Source: Ralstonia pickettii
GTDB taxonomy: Bacteria; Pseudomonadota; Gammaproteobacteria; Burkholderiales; Burkholderiaceae
NCBI RefSeq assembly: GCF_016466415.2
Contig: NZ_CP066772.2
Location: 1,240,001-1,304,000, forward strand
Direction: 5' to 3'
DNA length: 64,000 bases
Below, in pieces: positions 47,204 to 55,250 of this stretch. Every line of letters begins with the position of its first letter. Position 1 is the first letter of the stretch. A program made the position numbers and the translations under genes. The notes beneath the pieces were generated by a model. The model had not been told where the DNA came from and made no database searches. It saw only the letters and a list, made by a program, of their open reading frames with translations.

Positions 47204-47231
47204 AGCCCGCACATTGGCGGGCTTTTTCTTT
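47204..47231. terminator. Bidirectional terminator between EamA gene and mqsA
   Basis: AGCCCGC (47204-47210) and GCGGGCT (47217-47223) form a 7-bp stem with a 6-nt loop. It is followed by TTTTCTTT on the plus strand and preceded by GAAAAAG, which gives a T-run on the minus strand. It fits the convergent EamA and mqsA genes. Confidence 0.85.
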
Positions 47232-47240
47232 GGAGCGCGA

Positions 47241-47642
47241 TCAAGCTGTCTTGATTTCAGCCAGCAAATCGGGGTGGTGATCGAGAAGCTTCAAGAGTTT
47301 CACCAGCGCCAGAGACGGTTTCGTCTTCCCGGTCTCATAGCGCGAGAACGCATTGACGCCGCCACCAAAAATCTCGGCGGCCTCGCGCTGGTCCAGATTC
47401 AGTTTGCGCCGCACCGCCGCAATGTAGGCCGGGTCAACATAGGTGGCATTCACCTGGCGCTGAAAGGCCGACACCAGTTCGCCATACCGGTCGCCCTGCT
47501 CGCGTTCGAGCACGATCTCGTCGCATGCAGGGCAGAACTCTCCAGTCACGGAGGGGATGACGGTGGTCTCCCCCTTGTAGGCGTACGGCACATCGCGTGT
47601 GTCATGGACCAGCTCGGCGGCACCGCAGCTCGGGCATTTCAT
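47241..47642 (-). CDS. mqsA: MqsA-family antitoxin
   Basis: The 133-aa antitoxin (from the ATG at 47642; AAGGAG lies 8 nt upstream) has the two-domain layout of E. coli MqsA. An N-terminal zinc domain with CPSC at 3-6 and CPAC at about 37-40 binds the toxin. A C-terminal HTH-XRE domain (LDQREAAEIFGGGVNAFSRYETGKTKP in pieces) binds DNA. An in-frame TTG at 47648 lies only 2 nt from the ribosome site and is rejected. The gene starts 2 nt after the mqsR stop. It should repress the operon through the two sites at 47957-47986. Confidence 0.92.
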   Translation of the reverse strand: MKCPSCGAAELVHDTRDVPYAYKGETTVIPSVTGEFCPACDEIVLEREQGDRYGELVSAFQRQVNATYVDPAYIAAVRRKLNLDQREAAEIFGGGVNAFSRYETGKTKPSLALVKLLKLLDHHPDLLAEIKTA

Positions 47643-47644
47643 GG

Positions 47645-47944
47645 TCAAAGCTCCTTGAAGGAAACGATCAGCACGCCATCAACCACGGTCAGCTTCAGGT
47701 AGACGTCTTGCCCACGCGCCTTTGTGTGATAGACGTCTTGCCACACGCGGTGGTCGGCATGGGTCGTCATGCTCTTGTAAAAGCTGTGGGGCGTCAGCGT
47801 CATGACGACTGCGCACATGCCCGCCAGATCCGTAATGCCGAGTTCGAGTGCCCCCTCGTATGCGCTGCGTGTCGCGCGCACGCTGCCCGATCGAATCAAT
47901 TCACGAATGAGCGACAGCTTGGCGTGCGGCGTACGTTTTTCCAT
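47645..47944 (-). CDS. mqsR: MqsR-family toxin (mRNA interferase)
   Basis: The 99-aa product (from the ATG at 47944) matches the MqsR RelE-like fold. It opens MEKRTPHAKLSLIRELI and contains the Lys/Tyr-rich active region (FYKSMTTHADHRVWQDVYH) and a final VLIVSFKEL strand. MqsR cleaves mRNA at GC-containing sites and is neutralised by MqsA. The toxin-first order is as in E. coli, unlike most toxin-antitoxin pairs. A TTG three codons upstream is not needed. Confidence 0.9.
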   Translation of the reverse strand: MEKRTPHAKLSLIRELIRSGSVRATRSAYEGALELGITDLAGMCAVVMTLTPHSFYKSMTTHADHRVWQDVYHTKARGQDVYLKLTVVDGVLIVSFKEL

Positions 47945-47956
47945 GCACGCCAACTT

Positions 47957-47986
47957 AACCTAGTTGGTTATTGTACCAAATGGGTT
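47957..47986. promoter_or_regulatory. Tandem MqsA-type operator upstream of mqsR
   Basis: AACC-N5-GGTT at 47957-47969 is repeated as TACC-N5-GGTT at 47974-47986, with centres 17 bp apart. The known E. coli MqsA operator is an AACCT...AGGTT palindrome, so these two sites fit autorepression. They start 13 nt upstream of the mqsR ATG. Confidence 0.75.
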
Positions 47987-48016
47987 AATTCCGAAAACCG
48001 TCTTCCGCGAGAGAAG

Positions 48017-50029
48017 TTACCCCGCCAACGACGACGGCAACGACGTGCTCGGCGCCGCCTCACCGTCAGCAAACGCTGCGCTGCCTTCGTCCTCGGCGCT
48101 GTCCAGCCGGTTGAGCCACGCCAGCAACGCGTCGGCTTGCTGCGGGCGCGAGAACAGGTAGCCCTGGCCCAGGTCGCAGCCAGCGTCGCGCAGCAAAGCG
48201 AGCTGCTCGGGGTCTTCCACGCCTTCGGCCACCACCTGCATGCGCAGGCTGTGCGCCATGGCGATCACCGCGCCGGCAATGGCCTCGCCGTCGCCGGGCA
48301 TGCGCTGCACGAAGCTGCGGTCGATCTTGAGTTTCTGGATCGGGAAACGCTGCAGATACGCCAGCGACGAATACCCGGTGCCGAAATCGTCGATCGACAG
48401 ACTGATGCCGGCCGCGTGCAGGGATTCGAGCAGCGCAATGTTGGCCTCGATGTCTTCCATCAGTACGCTCTCGGTAATTTCGAGTTCGAGCTGATGCGGC
48501 GGCAGGCCGGTTTCGCGCAGCACGTCCATGACGTTTTCCACGAGCGCAGGGTCGCGTGTCTGCCGCGCCGACAGGTTGACGGCCACTCGCAGCGTGATGC
48601 CTTCTTCACGCATCCAGCGCACGGCTTGTTGGCACGCTGTACGCAGCACCCACAGGCCCAGCGGCACGATCAGGCCGGTCTCTTCCGCCACTGCGATGAA
48701 CTCGCCGGGGCCGATCAGGCCGATCTCCGGATGGCGCCAGCGCACCAGCGCCTCGACACCGTAGACGTTTGCCTTGGAGATCACCGCATCGTGTGCACCT
48801 TCCGTGCGCAGTCGCACCTGCGGCTGGTAGGCCAGCAGCAGTTCGTCGCGGTCGAGCGCGCGTCGCAGGTCGGCCTCTACACGCAGGCGGCGGCGCGCCT
48901 GTTGGTCCATCTCCGATGTGAAGCTCGCCGACGCATTCTTGCCGTGGTTCTTGGCGTGATACATCGCCGTGTCGGCGTTGCGCGTCAGGGCCTGCACGTC
49001 GCGCGCGTCATGCGGATACAGGCTCACGCCCACGCTGGCCGTCACGTAGATCTGGTGCAGGTCGAGTGCAAACGGCGCCGCCAGCGCGGCAAGAATGCGC
49101 TTGGCCAACCCGTCGGCCAGCGTTGCGGCTTCCGTCGCGGCAATCTGCGCACGCCCCGACAGTTCTGCGATCACCGCGAACTCGTCTCCGCCGATGCGGC
49201 ACAGCACGGCGCGCAGGTTGGCCTGCTCGATCACGTCATTCAGCCGCCGTGCGACCTGGCGCAGCAGGCGGTCGCCGTTGTTGTGGCCCAGCGTGTCGTT
49301 GACGACCTTGAAGTTGTCCAGATCCAGCAGCAGCAGTCCCACCGCGCCGGCCTGGCCCGCGCGCTTGAGCGATACCTGCAGGCGTTCGTTGAAGGCGTGC
49401 CGGTTCGGCAGTTCGGTCACTGAATCGATGTGGGCGAGGTAATCCAGATGCGCCTCTGCCTGCAGCACGGCGCGGCGCATACGGGCGATCACCAGATACG
49501 CAAGGCCCATTGCACCGATGCCGACCGATACGGTCAACACGGCATAGCCGAGCAGTTGCATGTATAGCTCGCTCAGGCTGGAACGCACCACCACATAGCC
49601 GATCACGCGGCGTTCCGACTCCACCGGCTCGACCACTTCGAGCGTGGTGAGCGTCGACACATCGGACTCGCGCAGCATGGCGGCATCGGGGGCGCGCACC
49701 TGCGCAGCGTCGCCATGCTGGTACAACGCCAACGGCTTGCGCAGTGCGCTGAAGATGCCAGCTGCGCGCAGTGGCGGCGATGCCTCCAGCGCAGCCAGGG
49801 TTTCTTCTGCCGCATGACGGTCGTTGAAGAGCAGCGCGGCCACGCTGTTGGCACCGACGATGCGCGCCTGCACGTGCACGTCGCGCACCAGCGCCGCATG
49901 CAGCGCAATGAACTGGAACACGATGAGCAGAAAGCCGGCAATGGTCAGCGCCGCACCGGCACCGGCCATGTTGGCCCGCACCACCGAGTGGCCCAGCCGC
50001 GGCGGAGAGGTTGTGATGGACTCGTTCAT
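48017..50029 (-). CDS. Membrane-bound GGDEF/EAL cyclic-di-GMP enzyme
   Basis: The 670-aa product has membrane segments at about 23-45 and 158-183 flanking a periplasmic sensor region (CHASE8-like). Then comes a GGDEF domain with intact GGDEF at 280-284, and an EAL domain with EAL at 426-428, NLSARQ, ELEITES and IDDFGTGYSSLAYL. Both catalytic signatures appear intact, so it could make or degrade c-di-GMP. The RxxD inhibitory site before GGDEF is absent. It overlaps the yfiR-like gene by 4 nt, suggesting YfiR-like control of the periplasmic part. Confidence 0.94.
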   Translation of the reverse strand: MNESITTSPPRLGHSVVRANMAGAGAALTIAGFLLIVFQFIALHAALVRDVHVQARIVGANSVAALLFNDRHAAEETLAALEASPPLRAAGIFSALRKPLALYQHGDAAQVRAPDAAMLRESDVSTLTTLEVVEPVESERRVIGYVVVRSSLSELYMQLLGYAVLTVSVGIGAMGLAYLVIARMRRAVLQAEAHLDYLAHIDSVTELPNRHAFNERLQVSLKRAGQAGAVGLLLLDLDNFKVVNDTLGHNNGDRLLRQVARRLNDVIEQANLRAVLCRIGGDEFAVIAELSGRAQIAATEAATLADGLAKRILAALAAPFALDLHQIYVTASVGVSLYPHDARDVQALTRNADTAMYHAKNHGKNASASFTSEMDQQARRRLRVEADLRRALDRDELLLAYQPQVRLRTEGAHDAVISKANVYGVEALVRWRHPEIGLIGPGEFIAVAEETGLIVPLGLWVLRTACQQAVRWMREEGITLRVAVNLSARQTRDPALVENVMDVLRETGLPPHQLELEITESVLMEDIEANIALLESLHAAGISLSIDDFGTGYSSLAYLQRFPIQKLKIDRSFVQRMPGDGEAIAGAVIAMAHSLRMQVVAEGVEDPEQLALLRDAGCDLGQGYLFSRPQQADALLAWLNRLDSAEDEGSAAFADGEAAPSTSLPSSLAG

Positions 50030-50598
50030 TGCACGCTCCTCGCCAGGCGCAGCAGTTGCGAGCTGATCTGAAGACGGGCCTGCCGTGCCGCCACTGCATC
50101 GATGTCGAAGACCACGCGGTCGTCATGCAGCGTCAGGGCGATCATCGGTTCGGGGGTGCCGGGTGCACGCGCGCTCTTTGGGCTGTCGGACACCGTCAGC
50201 ACGGGCGTGGCCGGATCGACGCGCACACCGTTCGAGGCGCGCGTATCGAACACCAGGACATGGCAGCCGGCAACGGTGCCGTCGTTGATCTTTCGGATTT
50301 CCAGGCGGTGTCCGCGCACGGGTTTTCCTGTCAGTTTTTCCAAGGCCGCCTGCAACGGGTGCTGGGCGGTTACGCATACCACCATGGGGGCATCGGCCTG
50401 CATGACGTCGGCCGGCCAGTTGGTGAACAGCGCAAAGTTATAGATGAATGCCGCCTTGACCTGCACCTCGCTGGCCTGCATCTGCGCCTGCGTGGCGCCC
50501 ATGCATGCCACGCCCGCCAGCACGGCACCGAGCACCGCGCAGAACCTGCGCGGGCTGGGTCTTCGTGCGCGTCGGACGCTGCCGTGCGGGCTGTTCAT
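50026..50598 (-). CDS. YfiR-family periplasmic regulator
   Basis: The 190-aa product has a signal peptide (CAVLGAVLAGVACMGATQAQ) and the DUF4154/YfiR core with VKAAFIYNFALFTNWPADV and KLTGKPVRGHRLEIRKI. In Pseudomonas, periplasmic YfiR represses the membrane diguanylate cyclase YfiN. Here it overlaps a GGDEF/EAL gene by 4 nt and the TonB receptor gene by 4 nt, so a three-gene operon is clear. Whether YfiR represses the GGDEF/EAL protein here is inferred. Confidence 0.9.
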   Translation of the reverse strand: MNSPHGSVRRARRPSPRRFCAVLGAVLAGVACMGATQAQMQASEVQVKAAFIYNFALFTNWPADVMQADAPMVVCVTAQHPLQAALEKLTGKPVRGHRLEIRKINDGTVAGCHVLVFDTRASNGVRVDPATPVLTVSDSPKSARAPGTPEPMIALTLHDDRVVFDIDAVAARQARLQISSQLLRLARSVQ

Positions 50599-52610
50599 CG
50601 GAAGGTGTAAGTCAATTTCACGCGAAAGGCACGCCCATCCTGCTGGATCGACGACTGCGGTTGCTCAGGCCCGGCCGGATCGGCATAGCGCCGATCGAAC
50701 AGGTTGTAGACGCTGGCCGACATCTCCAGATTGGGTGCCAGCTGCGCCGCCAGCAAGGTCAGGTTGGCGATCCAGTAACCGCCCACTTGGCCCGTTGTCG
50801 TCAGCCGATTACTGATGTATCGCGCCTCGATCCCTGCGCGCCAGTCGTCACGCCACACGGGCGTGGTGGCATTGACCTTGAGCATGTGACGCGGCGAATT
50901 GGCCAGCGTCTGGCCGGTGTCGATGACTTCGGAACGCTGGAAACTGTAGCTGGTGCGCAGGCGCGTGCCGCCCGGCCAGGTCTGCTCGTAGCCGAGTTCT
51001 GCGCCCTGCGTGCGCACGCGCGCCACGTTGCTGAAGTAGAGCAGCCCGGTGTTCGGGTCTTCGCTCTGGCTGATCTGGTTGGAAACGTTGTTCTGAAACA
51101 CCGACAACGTCGCCTTGCCGCCCACAGCCACTTGTTGCTCGACGACCGCTTCATACGTACGGATGCGTTCGGCCGACAGCCCGTGGGTAGCCTGCTGGCC
51201 GCCGGGCGCGCTGCTCTGATAATTCAATTCGTAATCGTTCGGCGCGCGATAGGCCATGCCGTAGATCGCCTTGACGGTGGTCGTTGGGGCGGCATGCCAG
51301 ATCAGGCCCACACGTGGGCTGAAGATGCCCGGCGTGAAGCTCGTATGGTCGTAGCGCAGGCCCGTATCCAACAGCCAGTCCGGGTGCAGCATGAATTGGT
51401 CCTGCACATATACGCCCACGCGGTTGTTGGTGCGATGGTCGTCCAGGTAACTGACGTAGGGCACCGTATCGAAATTACGCATTGCATCACGGTAGTCGCG
51501 CTGCAGCTCGGTACCCATGACCAGCGTGTGGCGTTCGATACGGCGCGTCACGAGCTTGAGTTCCGTGCCGTACCACCCGGTATCGAACACATCGCGGTTG
51601 ATACCGGCCGGGGGCGGGTTGTACGTGTAATCGCCCAGCGACGCATACCGCCCCCAGAACAGCCGCGCGGACACGTCGGTCGTGTCGTCCAGTGCGTGTT
51701 GCCAGGTGCCGTTGAATATCTGCCGCGTGTCGACAGCGCGCGAGCGCGGGTCGTTGAAGCTCTGGTTGTACGGCGCAGTCGGCACGCCCTTCGTCCGATC
51801 GACGTAGCCGAAGGTCATCCCGAACTCGCCGAAACTGCCCTTGGCGAACAGACGCTTGGCGCGGTCGAAATCCATGCCGCGGGCCACACCGTCACTCACG
51901 CCGGGCTGATTGAACTCGGCAAAGTACAGGTCGCGGCCCGGGGCATCGCTCACGCTGGCCGACAGCAGCCACTCGGCACCGTTCTCGGCTCGCTTGCCCC
52001 ACGTCAGGCGGGCATCGCGCGCATTGGCGCTGCCGGTCGATCCACTGGCCTGCACGCCGTCGATGTCACGGCCGCGCTTGGTGATGATGTTGATCACACC
52101 GAACAGCGCGTTCGACCCGTACACCGCCGAGCCCGCTCCGGGCACGTACTCCACCCGCTCGATCAGGTCGACGTTGAGGATGGCTTCGGTGCCGACGGCC
52201 GCCTGATCGAAGATCGGATCGTTGGTGCGATGACCGTCGATCAGCAACAGGAAGCGGGTGTCGTAGTCGCCCGCCCGTAGAAAGCCGCGCGCCCCAAGCG
52301 TGTTGTAGCTGCGATCGTAGTTGGTGTAGAGCCCTGGAAGGCTCCCCAGGATGTCGGCCAGCGTGCGCCAGCCATAGGCTTTGATGTCCGCCGCGGTAAT
52401 GACCGAAACGTTGGCGGGCGCCTCATTCGCGGCTTGCGCGTACTTGGATGCGCCCGTGACGACCTGCACCTGCATGAGTTGTTCGATAGGCAACGCGGTC
52501 AGGTCTGTCGCGTCTGTTTGGGCCAGCGCTGTCGTGGAAAGCGACGTAACCGCCACCGCAAACATTTGCGCAATTCGGCTCGGGTCGAGCAGCGCCCACG
52601 GCAAGCGCAT
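50595..52610 (-). CDS. TonB-dependent outer-membrane receptor
   Basis: The product has a plug domain (APANVSVITAADIKAYGWRTLADILGSLPGLY and VEYVPGAGSAVYGSNALFGVINIITKRG, in pieces) and a 22-strand barrel ending in a terminal Phe-Arg motif (KLTYTFR). The start used is the ATG at 52610, about 15 residues before a signal peptide ending in TALAQ. An in-frame ATG at 52694 would add 28 residues. The substrate is not evident. It heads the TonB receptor - YfiR - GGDEF/EAL operon, which suggests ligand-linked c-di-GMP control. Confidence 0.9.
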   Translation of the reverse strand: MRLPWALLDPSRIAQMFAVAVTSLSTTALAQTDATDLTALPIEQLMQVQVVTGASKYAQAANEAPANVSVITAADIKAYGWRTLADILGSLPGLYTNYDRSYNTLGARGFLRAGDYDTRFLLLIDGHRTNDPIFDQAAVGTEAILNVDLIERVEYVPGAGSAVYGSNALFGVINIITKRGRDIDGVQASGSTGSANARDARLTWGKRAENGAEWLLSASVSDAPGRDLYFAEFNQPGVSDGVARGMDFDRAKRLFAKGSFGEFGMTFGYVDRTKGVPTAPYNQSFNDPRSRAVDTRQIFNGTWQHALDDTTDVSARLFWGRYASLGDYTYNPPPAGINRDVFDTGWYGTELKLVTRRIERHTLVMGTELQRDYRDAMRNFDTVPYVSYLDDHRTNNRVGVYVQDQFMLHPDWLLDTGLRYDHTSFTPGIFSPRVGLIWHAAPTTTVKAIYGMAYRAPNDYELNYQSSAPGGQQATHGLSAERIRTYEAVVEQQVAVGGKATLSVFQNNVSNQISQSEDPNTGLLYFSNVARVRTQGAELGYEQTWPGGTRLRTSYSFQRSEVIDTGQTLANSPRHMLKVNATTPVWRDDWRAGIEARYISNRLTTTGQVGGYWIANLTLLAAQLAPNLEMSASVYNLFDRRYADPAGPEQPQSSIQQDGRAFRVKLTYTFR

Positions 52611-52770
52611 TGGCAACGAGAACAAATGCTCTGCACTCGGATGTTTCAAGCAACCAGGCCCAAGCGCACGGGCAATCACAACAAGGGGCGACATCAGCAG
52701 AACCGGCGGAACCGATCACGTCTGTGGGGCGACGTTCGGCGGGAAATTCGATCGTTCTGCTCTAAAACGG

Positions 52771-52806
52771 AGAACCGGCGCGGTTCTTTACCCCACCCGT
52801 GGTGGG
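52771..52806. other. Two adjacent hairpins upstream of the TonB receptor gene
   Basis: GAACCG (52772-52777) pairs with CGGTTC (52781-52786) across GCG. CCCACC (52792-52797) pairs with GGTGGG (52801-52806) across CGT. Lacking a good T-run, neither is a convincing intrinsic terminator. They lie between the lone atpC-like gene and the receptor gene, both leftward, and may act as a terminator of the former or a 5' structure of the latter. Confidence 0.35.
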
Positions 52807-52868
52807 ACGACACGTCAGCGCCGTTGTGGTGCAGGGCAGCATGGCCCCTTTCTTGTGATGGCCAAGCC

Positions 52869-53288
52869 TCAGCGGCGGCGCTTGCGCAAACGCTCGATGG
52901 CGGCCAGTTGCGCGACGGCTTCGGCCAGCTCCGCCTGCGCGCGTGCGTAGTCGAATTTGCTTTGGCTGTTCTGCATAAGCTCCTCGGCCGCCTTGCGGGC
53001 CTGCTGCGCTTTCGCCTCATCCAGGTCGTGTGCGCGCACGGCGGTGTCTGCCAGCACGATCACCTGCTCCGGTTGCACGTCCACAAAGCCGCCGGCTACA
53101 AAGAGGATCACTTCTTCGTTGTTCTCCTGCGTAACGCGGACACTGCCCGGGCGCATGCGCGTCAGCAGACGTTCATGGCCGGGCAAGATGCCCAGTTCGC
53201 CCTCGGTGCCGGGGATCACCACAAACTTGGCATTGCCTTCGTACAGCCGTTCTTCTGCCGTGACGACGTCGACCTTCAGCACCGGCAT
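52869..53288 (-). CDS. Lone ATP synthase epsilon-subunit (atpC) paralogue
   Basis: The product is 139 aa from the ATG at 53288 (AGAGGAGA site); a longer frame upstream is an artefact. It has the epsilon beta-sandwich ([22 protein letters not shown], then [13 protein letters not shown], then [20 protein letters not shown], in pieces) and the C-terminal two-helix region ending in ERLRKRRR. It is not next to any other atp gene, whereas the canonical Burkholderiaceae atpC ends the atp operon. This suggests a second, dispersed epsilon gene. It looks intact. Confidence 0.88.
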   Translation of the reverse strand: MPVLKVDVVTAEERLYEGNAKFVVIPGTEGELGILPGHERLLTRMRPGSVRVTQENNEEVILFVAGGFVDVQPEQVIVLADTAVRAHDLDEAKAQQARKAAEELMQNSQSKFDYARAQAELAEAVAQLAAIERLRKRRR

Positions 53289-53525
53289 GGTCTCTCCTCT
53301 ATTACGCGCATAGGTGGACACGGTAGCACGATGTGCGCCCGCGCCGTCCTCGCGCGCCCTTCCTTTTCGATGTGACCCACGCCACGTTGACTTGCGCGTG
53401 GCAATCGCCGCCGCCCGCGCGCCTGTCCATGGCTGACCGTAAGGTCTTACCGCATGTAGCGTCACAAACGCTGCCTAGACTGGGCGCCTGACGATCAAGA
53501 AAAGACATATCAGGGAAACACAAGC
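53289..53525. promoter_or_regulatory. Divergent region between the atpC-like gene and a LysR gene
   Basis: This 237-nt region holds a short perfect inverted repeat GTAAG-GT-CTTAC at 53439-53450, 75-87 nt upstream of the LysR start. A second GCCACG...CGTGGC repeat lies near 53380-53401. Either might be a regulator site. No clear promoter boxes could be assigned. Confidence 0.45.
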
Positions 53526-54461
53526 ATGCTGGCCGATCTATTGATGTCCTTCTTCGAAGTAGCGCGCCAGGGCAGCGTCACGTCGGCCGCCAAGCGCCTG
53601 CGCCTGTCGCAGCCGACCGTGACCGGACGCATCCGCCAACTGGAAGAGATGTACGGCGTGGAACTGTTTCACCGCCGCGGCAGCCGGCTGGACCTGTCCG
53701 ATCTGGGCGTGAGCCTCATGCCCATCGTCGAGCGCCTCGCGCAGCAAGAAGGCGACGTCGATTTTCTCCTGCGCAATGCCGGCGATCTGCGCACCGGCAA
53801 CCTGCGCGTGGGCGCAACGGGCCCTTACTACATCCTGCCCAGCGTGGCGGCGTTCCGAACGCGCCATCCAACGATCGAAATCACGATCGAGTTTGGCAAC
53901 TCGCAGCAGATGCTCGAGGCACTCTCCGAAGTACGTATCGACCTGGCCGTTTCCTCTCACGCCGTGGACGACGAACGCCTGCATCGCATCACGCTGGCCG
54001 AAGACACGATGGTGCTGGTGGTGCCGTTGGATCATCCACTTGCACGCCGCCCGGGCATCACGCTGGACGACGTTGCCGGCTGCCAATTGCTGATGCGCGA
54101 GCCGGGCTCCGTCACCCGCCGCGTTACCGAAGACGCGTTCACCGCAGCCGGCATCGAGCCCGCCAGCACGAGCATCATCGGCAGCCGGGAAGCCATCTAC
54201 GAAGCAATCAGCCGGGGGCTGGGGTGCAGCATCGTGCCCGCGCGTGAGGCACCGCGCCGGCCCGATGTGCGCGTGCTGCCGTTTTCCGGCAACGCGCCGG
54301 TCATCCACGAATACCTGTACTTCCTGAAGGAGCGCAAGGACGCACGTCTGGTGCGAGCGTTCCTCGACTGCCTGGACCCGCAGCGTGCCCCGGCACCGAC
54401 GAAAAAGGCCGATGCGTTCATCGCCAAAGTTATGGCGATGGACACAGCCGCGACGCGCTAG
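53526..54461 (+). CDS. LysR-family regulator (phosphonate island, left copy)
   Basis: The 311-aa product has an N-terminal HTH (SFFEVARQGSVTSAAKRLRLSQPTVTGRIRQLEEMYGVELF in pieces) and a co-inducer domain starting near residue 92 (LRVGATGPYYILPSV). It is strikingly similar, domain for domain, to the LysR at 61471-62337. Both share LSQPTVT, YGVELF, LSD.GV.LMP and FGNS-QMLEAL-type motifs. The two flank the phosphonate genes, so a duplication is likely. The ligand is unknown; 2-aminoethylphosphonate or a derivative is the context-based guess. Confidence 0.9.
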   Translation: MLADLLMSFFEVARQGSVTSAAKRLRLSQPTVTGRIRQLEEMYGVELFHRRGSRLDLSDLGVSLMPIVERLAQQEGDVDFLLRNAGDLRTGNLRVGATGPYYILPSVAAFRTRHPTIEITIEFGNSQQMLEALSEVRIDLAVSSHAVDDERLHRITLAEDTMVLVVPLDHPLARRPGITLDDVAGCQLLMREPGSVTRRVTEDAFTAAGIEPASTSIIGSREAIYEAISRGLGCSIVPAREAPRRPDVRVLPFSGNAPVIHEYLYFLKERKDARLVRAFLDCLDPQRAPAPTKKADAFIAKVMAMDTAATR

Positions 54462-54506
54462 GGCCGTAACCTCGCGGTTTTTCAACCGCCCCTGCCCGCC
54501 CGCTGT

Positions 54507-55190
54507 ATGCAATCGCTTGCCCTGTTCGATCTGGACCACACCCTGCTGCCCATTGACAGCGAATACGAATGGGGCCGCTTTCTGGTCGCCCAGGGCGCGG
54601 TGGACCGAAACGAGTTCGAGCAAGCCAACGAACGCTGGATGCGGGAATACCGCGACGGCACGCTCGACTTTGCGCGACACGCGCGCTTCTCGCTCGGCCT
54701 GCTGGCCCAGCACCCGCGCACGCGGCTCGACGCCTGGCGTGCGACGTTCGTGCGCGAAGTCATCACGCCCGCCGTGCTGCCGAGCGCACGGCAACTGGTC
54801 GATACACACCTGCGCGCCGGCGATCTTTGCTGCATCGTCACCGCCACGCACCGCTACCTGGCCGAGCCGATTGCCGCCGCGTTCAACGTGCCACATCTGC
54901 TGGCGGTGGAAGGCGAGACCCTCAACGGCCAGAGCGATGGCGCCTTCACGGGTAACCCGCTCGGCACGGCCACGTTTGGCGCGGGCAAGATCGTGCGCGT
55001 CACGGAATGGCTCGCACAGCGCGGCCAGCGCATGACGGATTTCACGCGCACCGTGTTCTACAGCGATTCACGCAACGACCTGCCGCTGCTCGAGGCCGTT
55101 TCGCATCCGGTGGCCGTGAGCCCCGACAGCACTTTGCGTGCCGTGGCCGAATCGCGCGGCTGGCCCATCGTCGAACTCTTTCCTGCCTGA
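54507..55190 (+). CDS. HAD-IB family phosphatase (SerB-like)
   Basis: The 227-aa product has the HAD motif I FDLDHTLLP with Asp8 and Asp10, motif II Thr/Ser in CIVTATHRY near residue 112, and motif III/IV Lys with YSDSRNDLPLL near 187. A helical cap follows motif I. HAD-IB proteins include phosphoserine and histidinol phosphatases; the substrate is not evident here. It follows the LysR gene by 45 nt and ends at a strong terminator, so the two form a unit at the edge of the phosphonate island. Confidence 0.88.
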   Translation: MQSLALFDLDHTLLPIDSEYEWGRFLVAQGAVDRNEFEQANERWMREYRDGTLDFARHARFSLGLLAQHPRTRLDAWRATFVREVITPAVLPSARQLVDTHLRAGDLCCIVTATHRYLAEPIAAAFNVPHLLAVEGETLNGQSDGAFTGNPLGTATFGAGKIVRVTEWLAQRGQRMTDFTRTVFYSDSRNDLPLLEAVSHPVAVSPDSTLRAVAESRGWPIVELFPA

Positions 55191-55199
55191 AAACAAGAA

Positions 55200-55231
55200 C
55201 GCCCGCGCGGCGTGAACCGTGCGGGCGTCTT
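55200..55231 (+). terminator. Rho-independent terminator after the HAD phosphatase gene
   Basis: CGCCCGCGCGG (55200-55210) pairs with CCGTGCGGGCG (55217-55227) across a 6-nt loop with one mismatch, and is followed by TCTTATT on the plus strand. It separates the rightward unit from the convergent FAD oxidoreductase gene and may act in both directions. Confidence 0.75.
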
Positions 55232-55250
55232 ATTGGTGAACGACGCTCCG

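Noticed and set aside
47597-49423. 608-codon plus-strand open frame opposite the GGDEF/EAL gene
   Set aside because: It is antisense to a gene with intact GGDEF and EAL motifs and has no domain signature.
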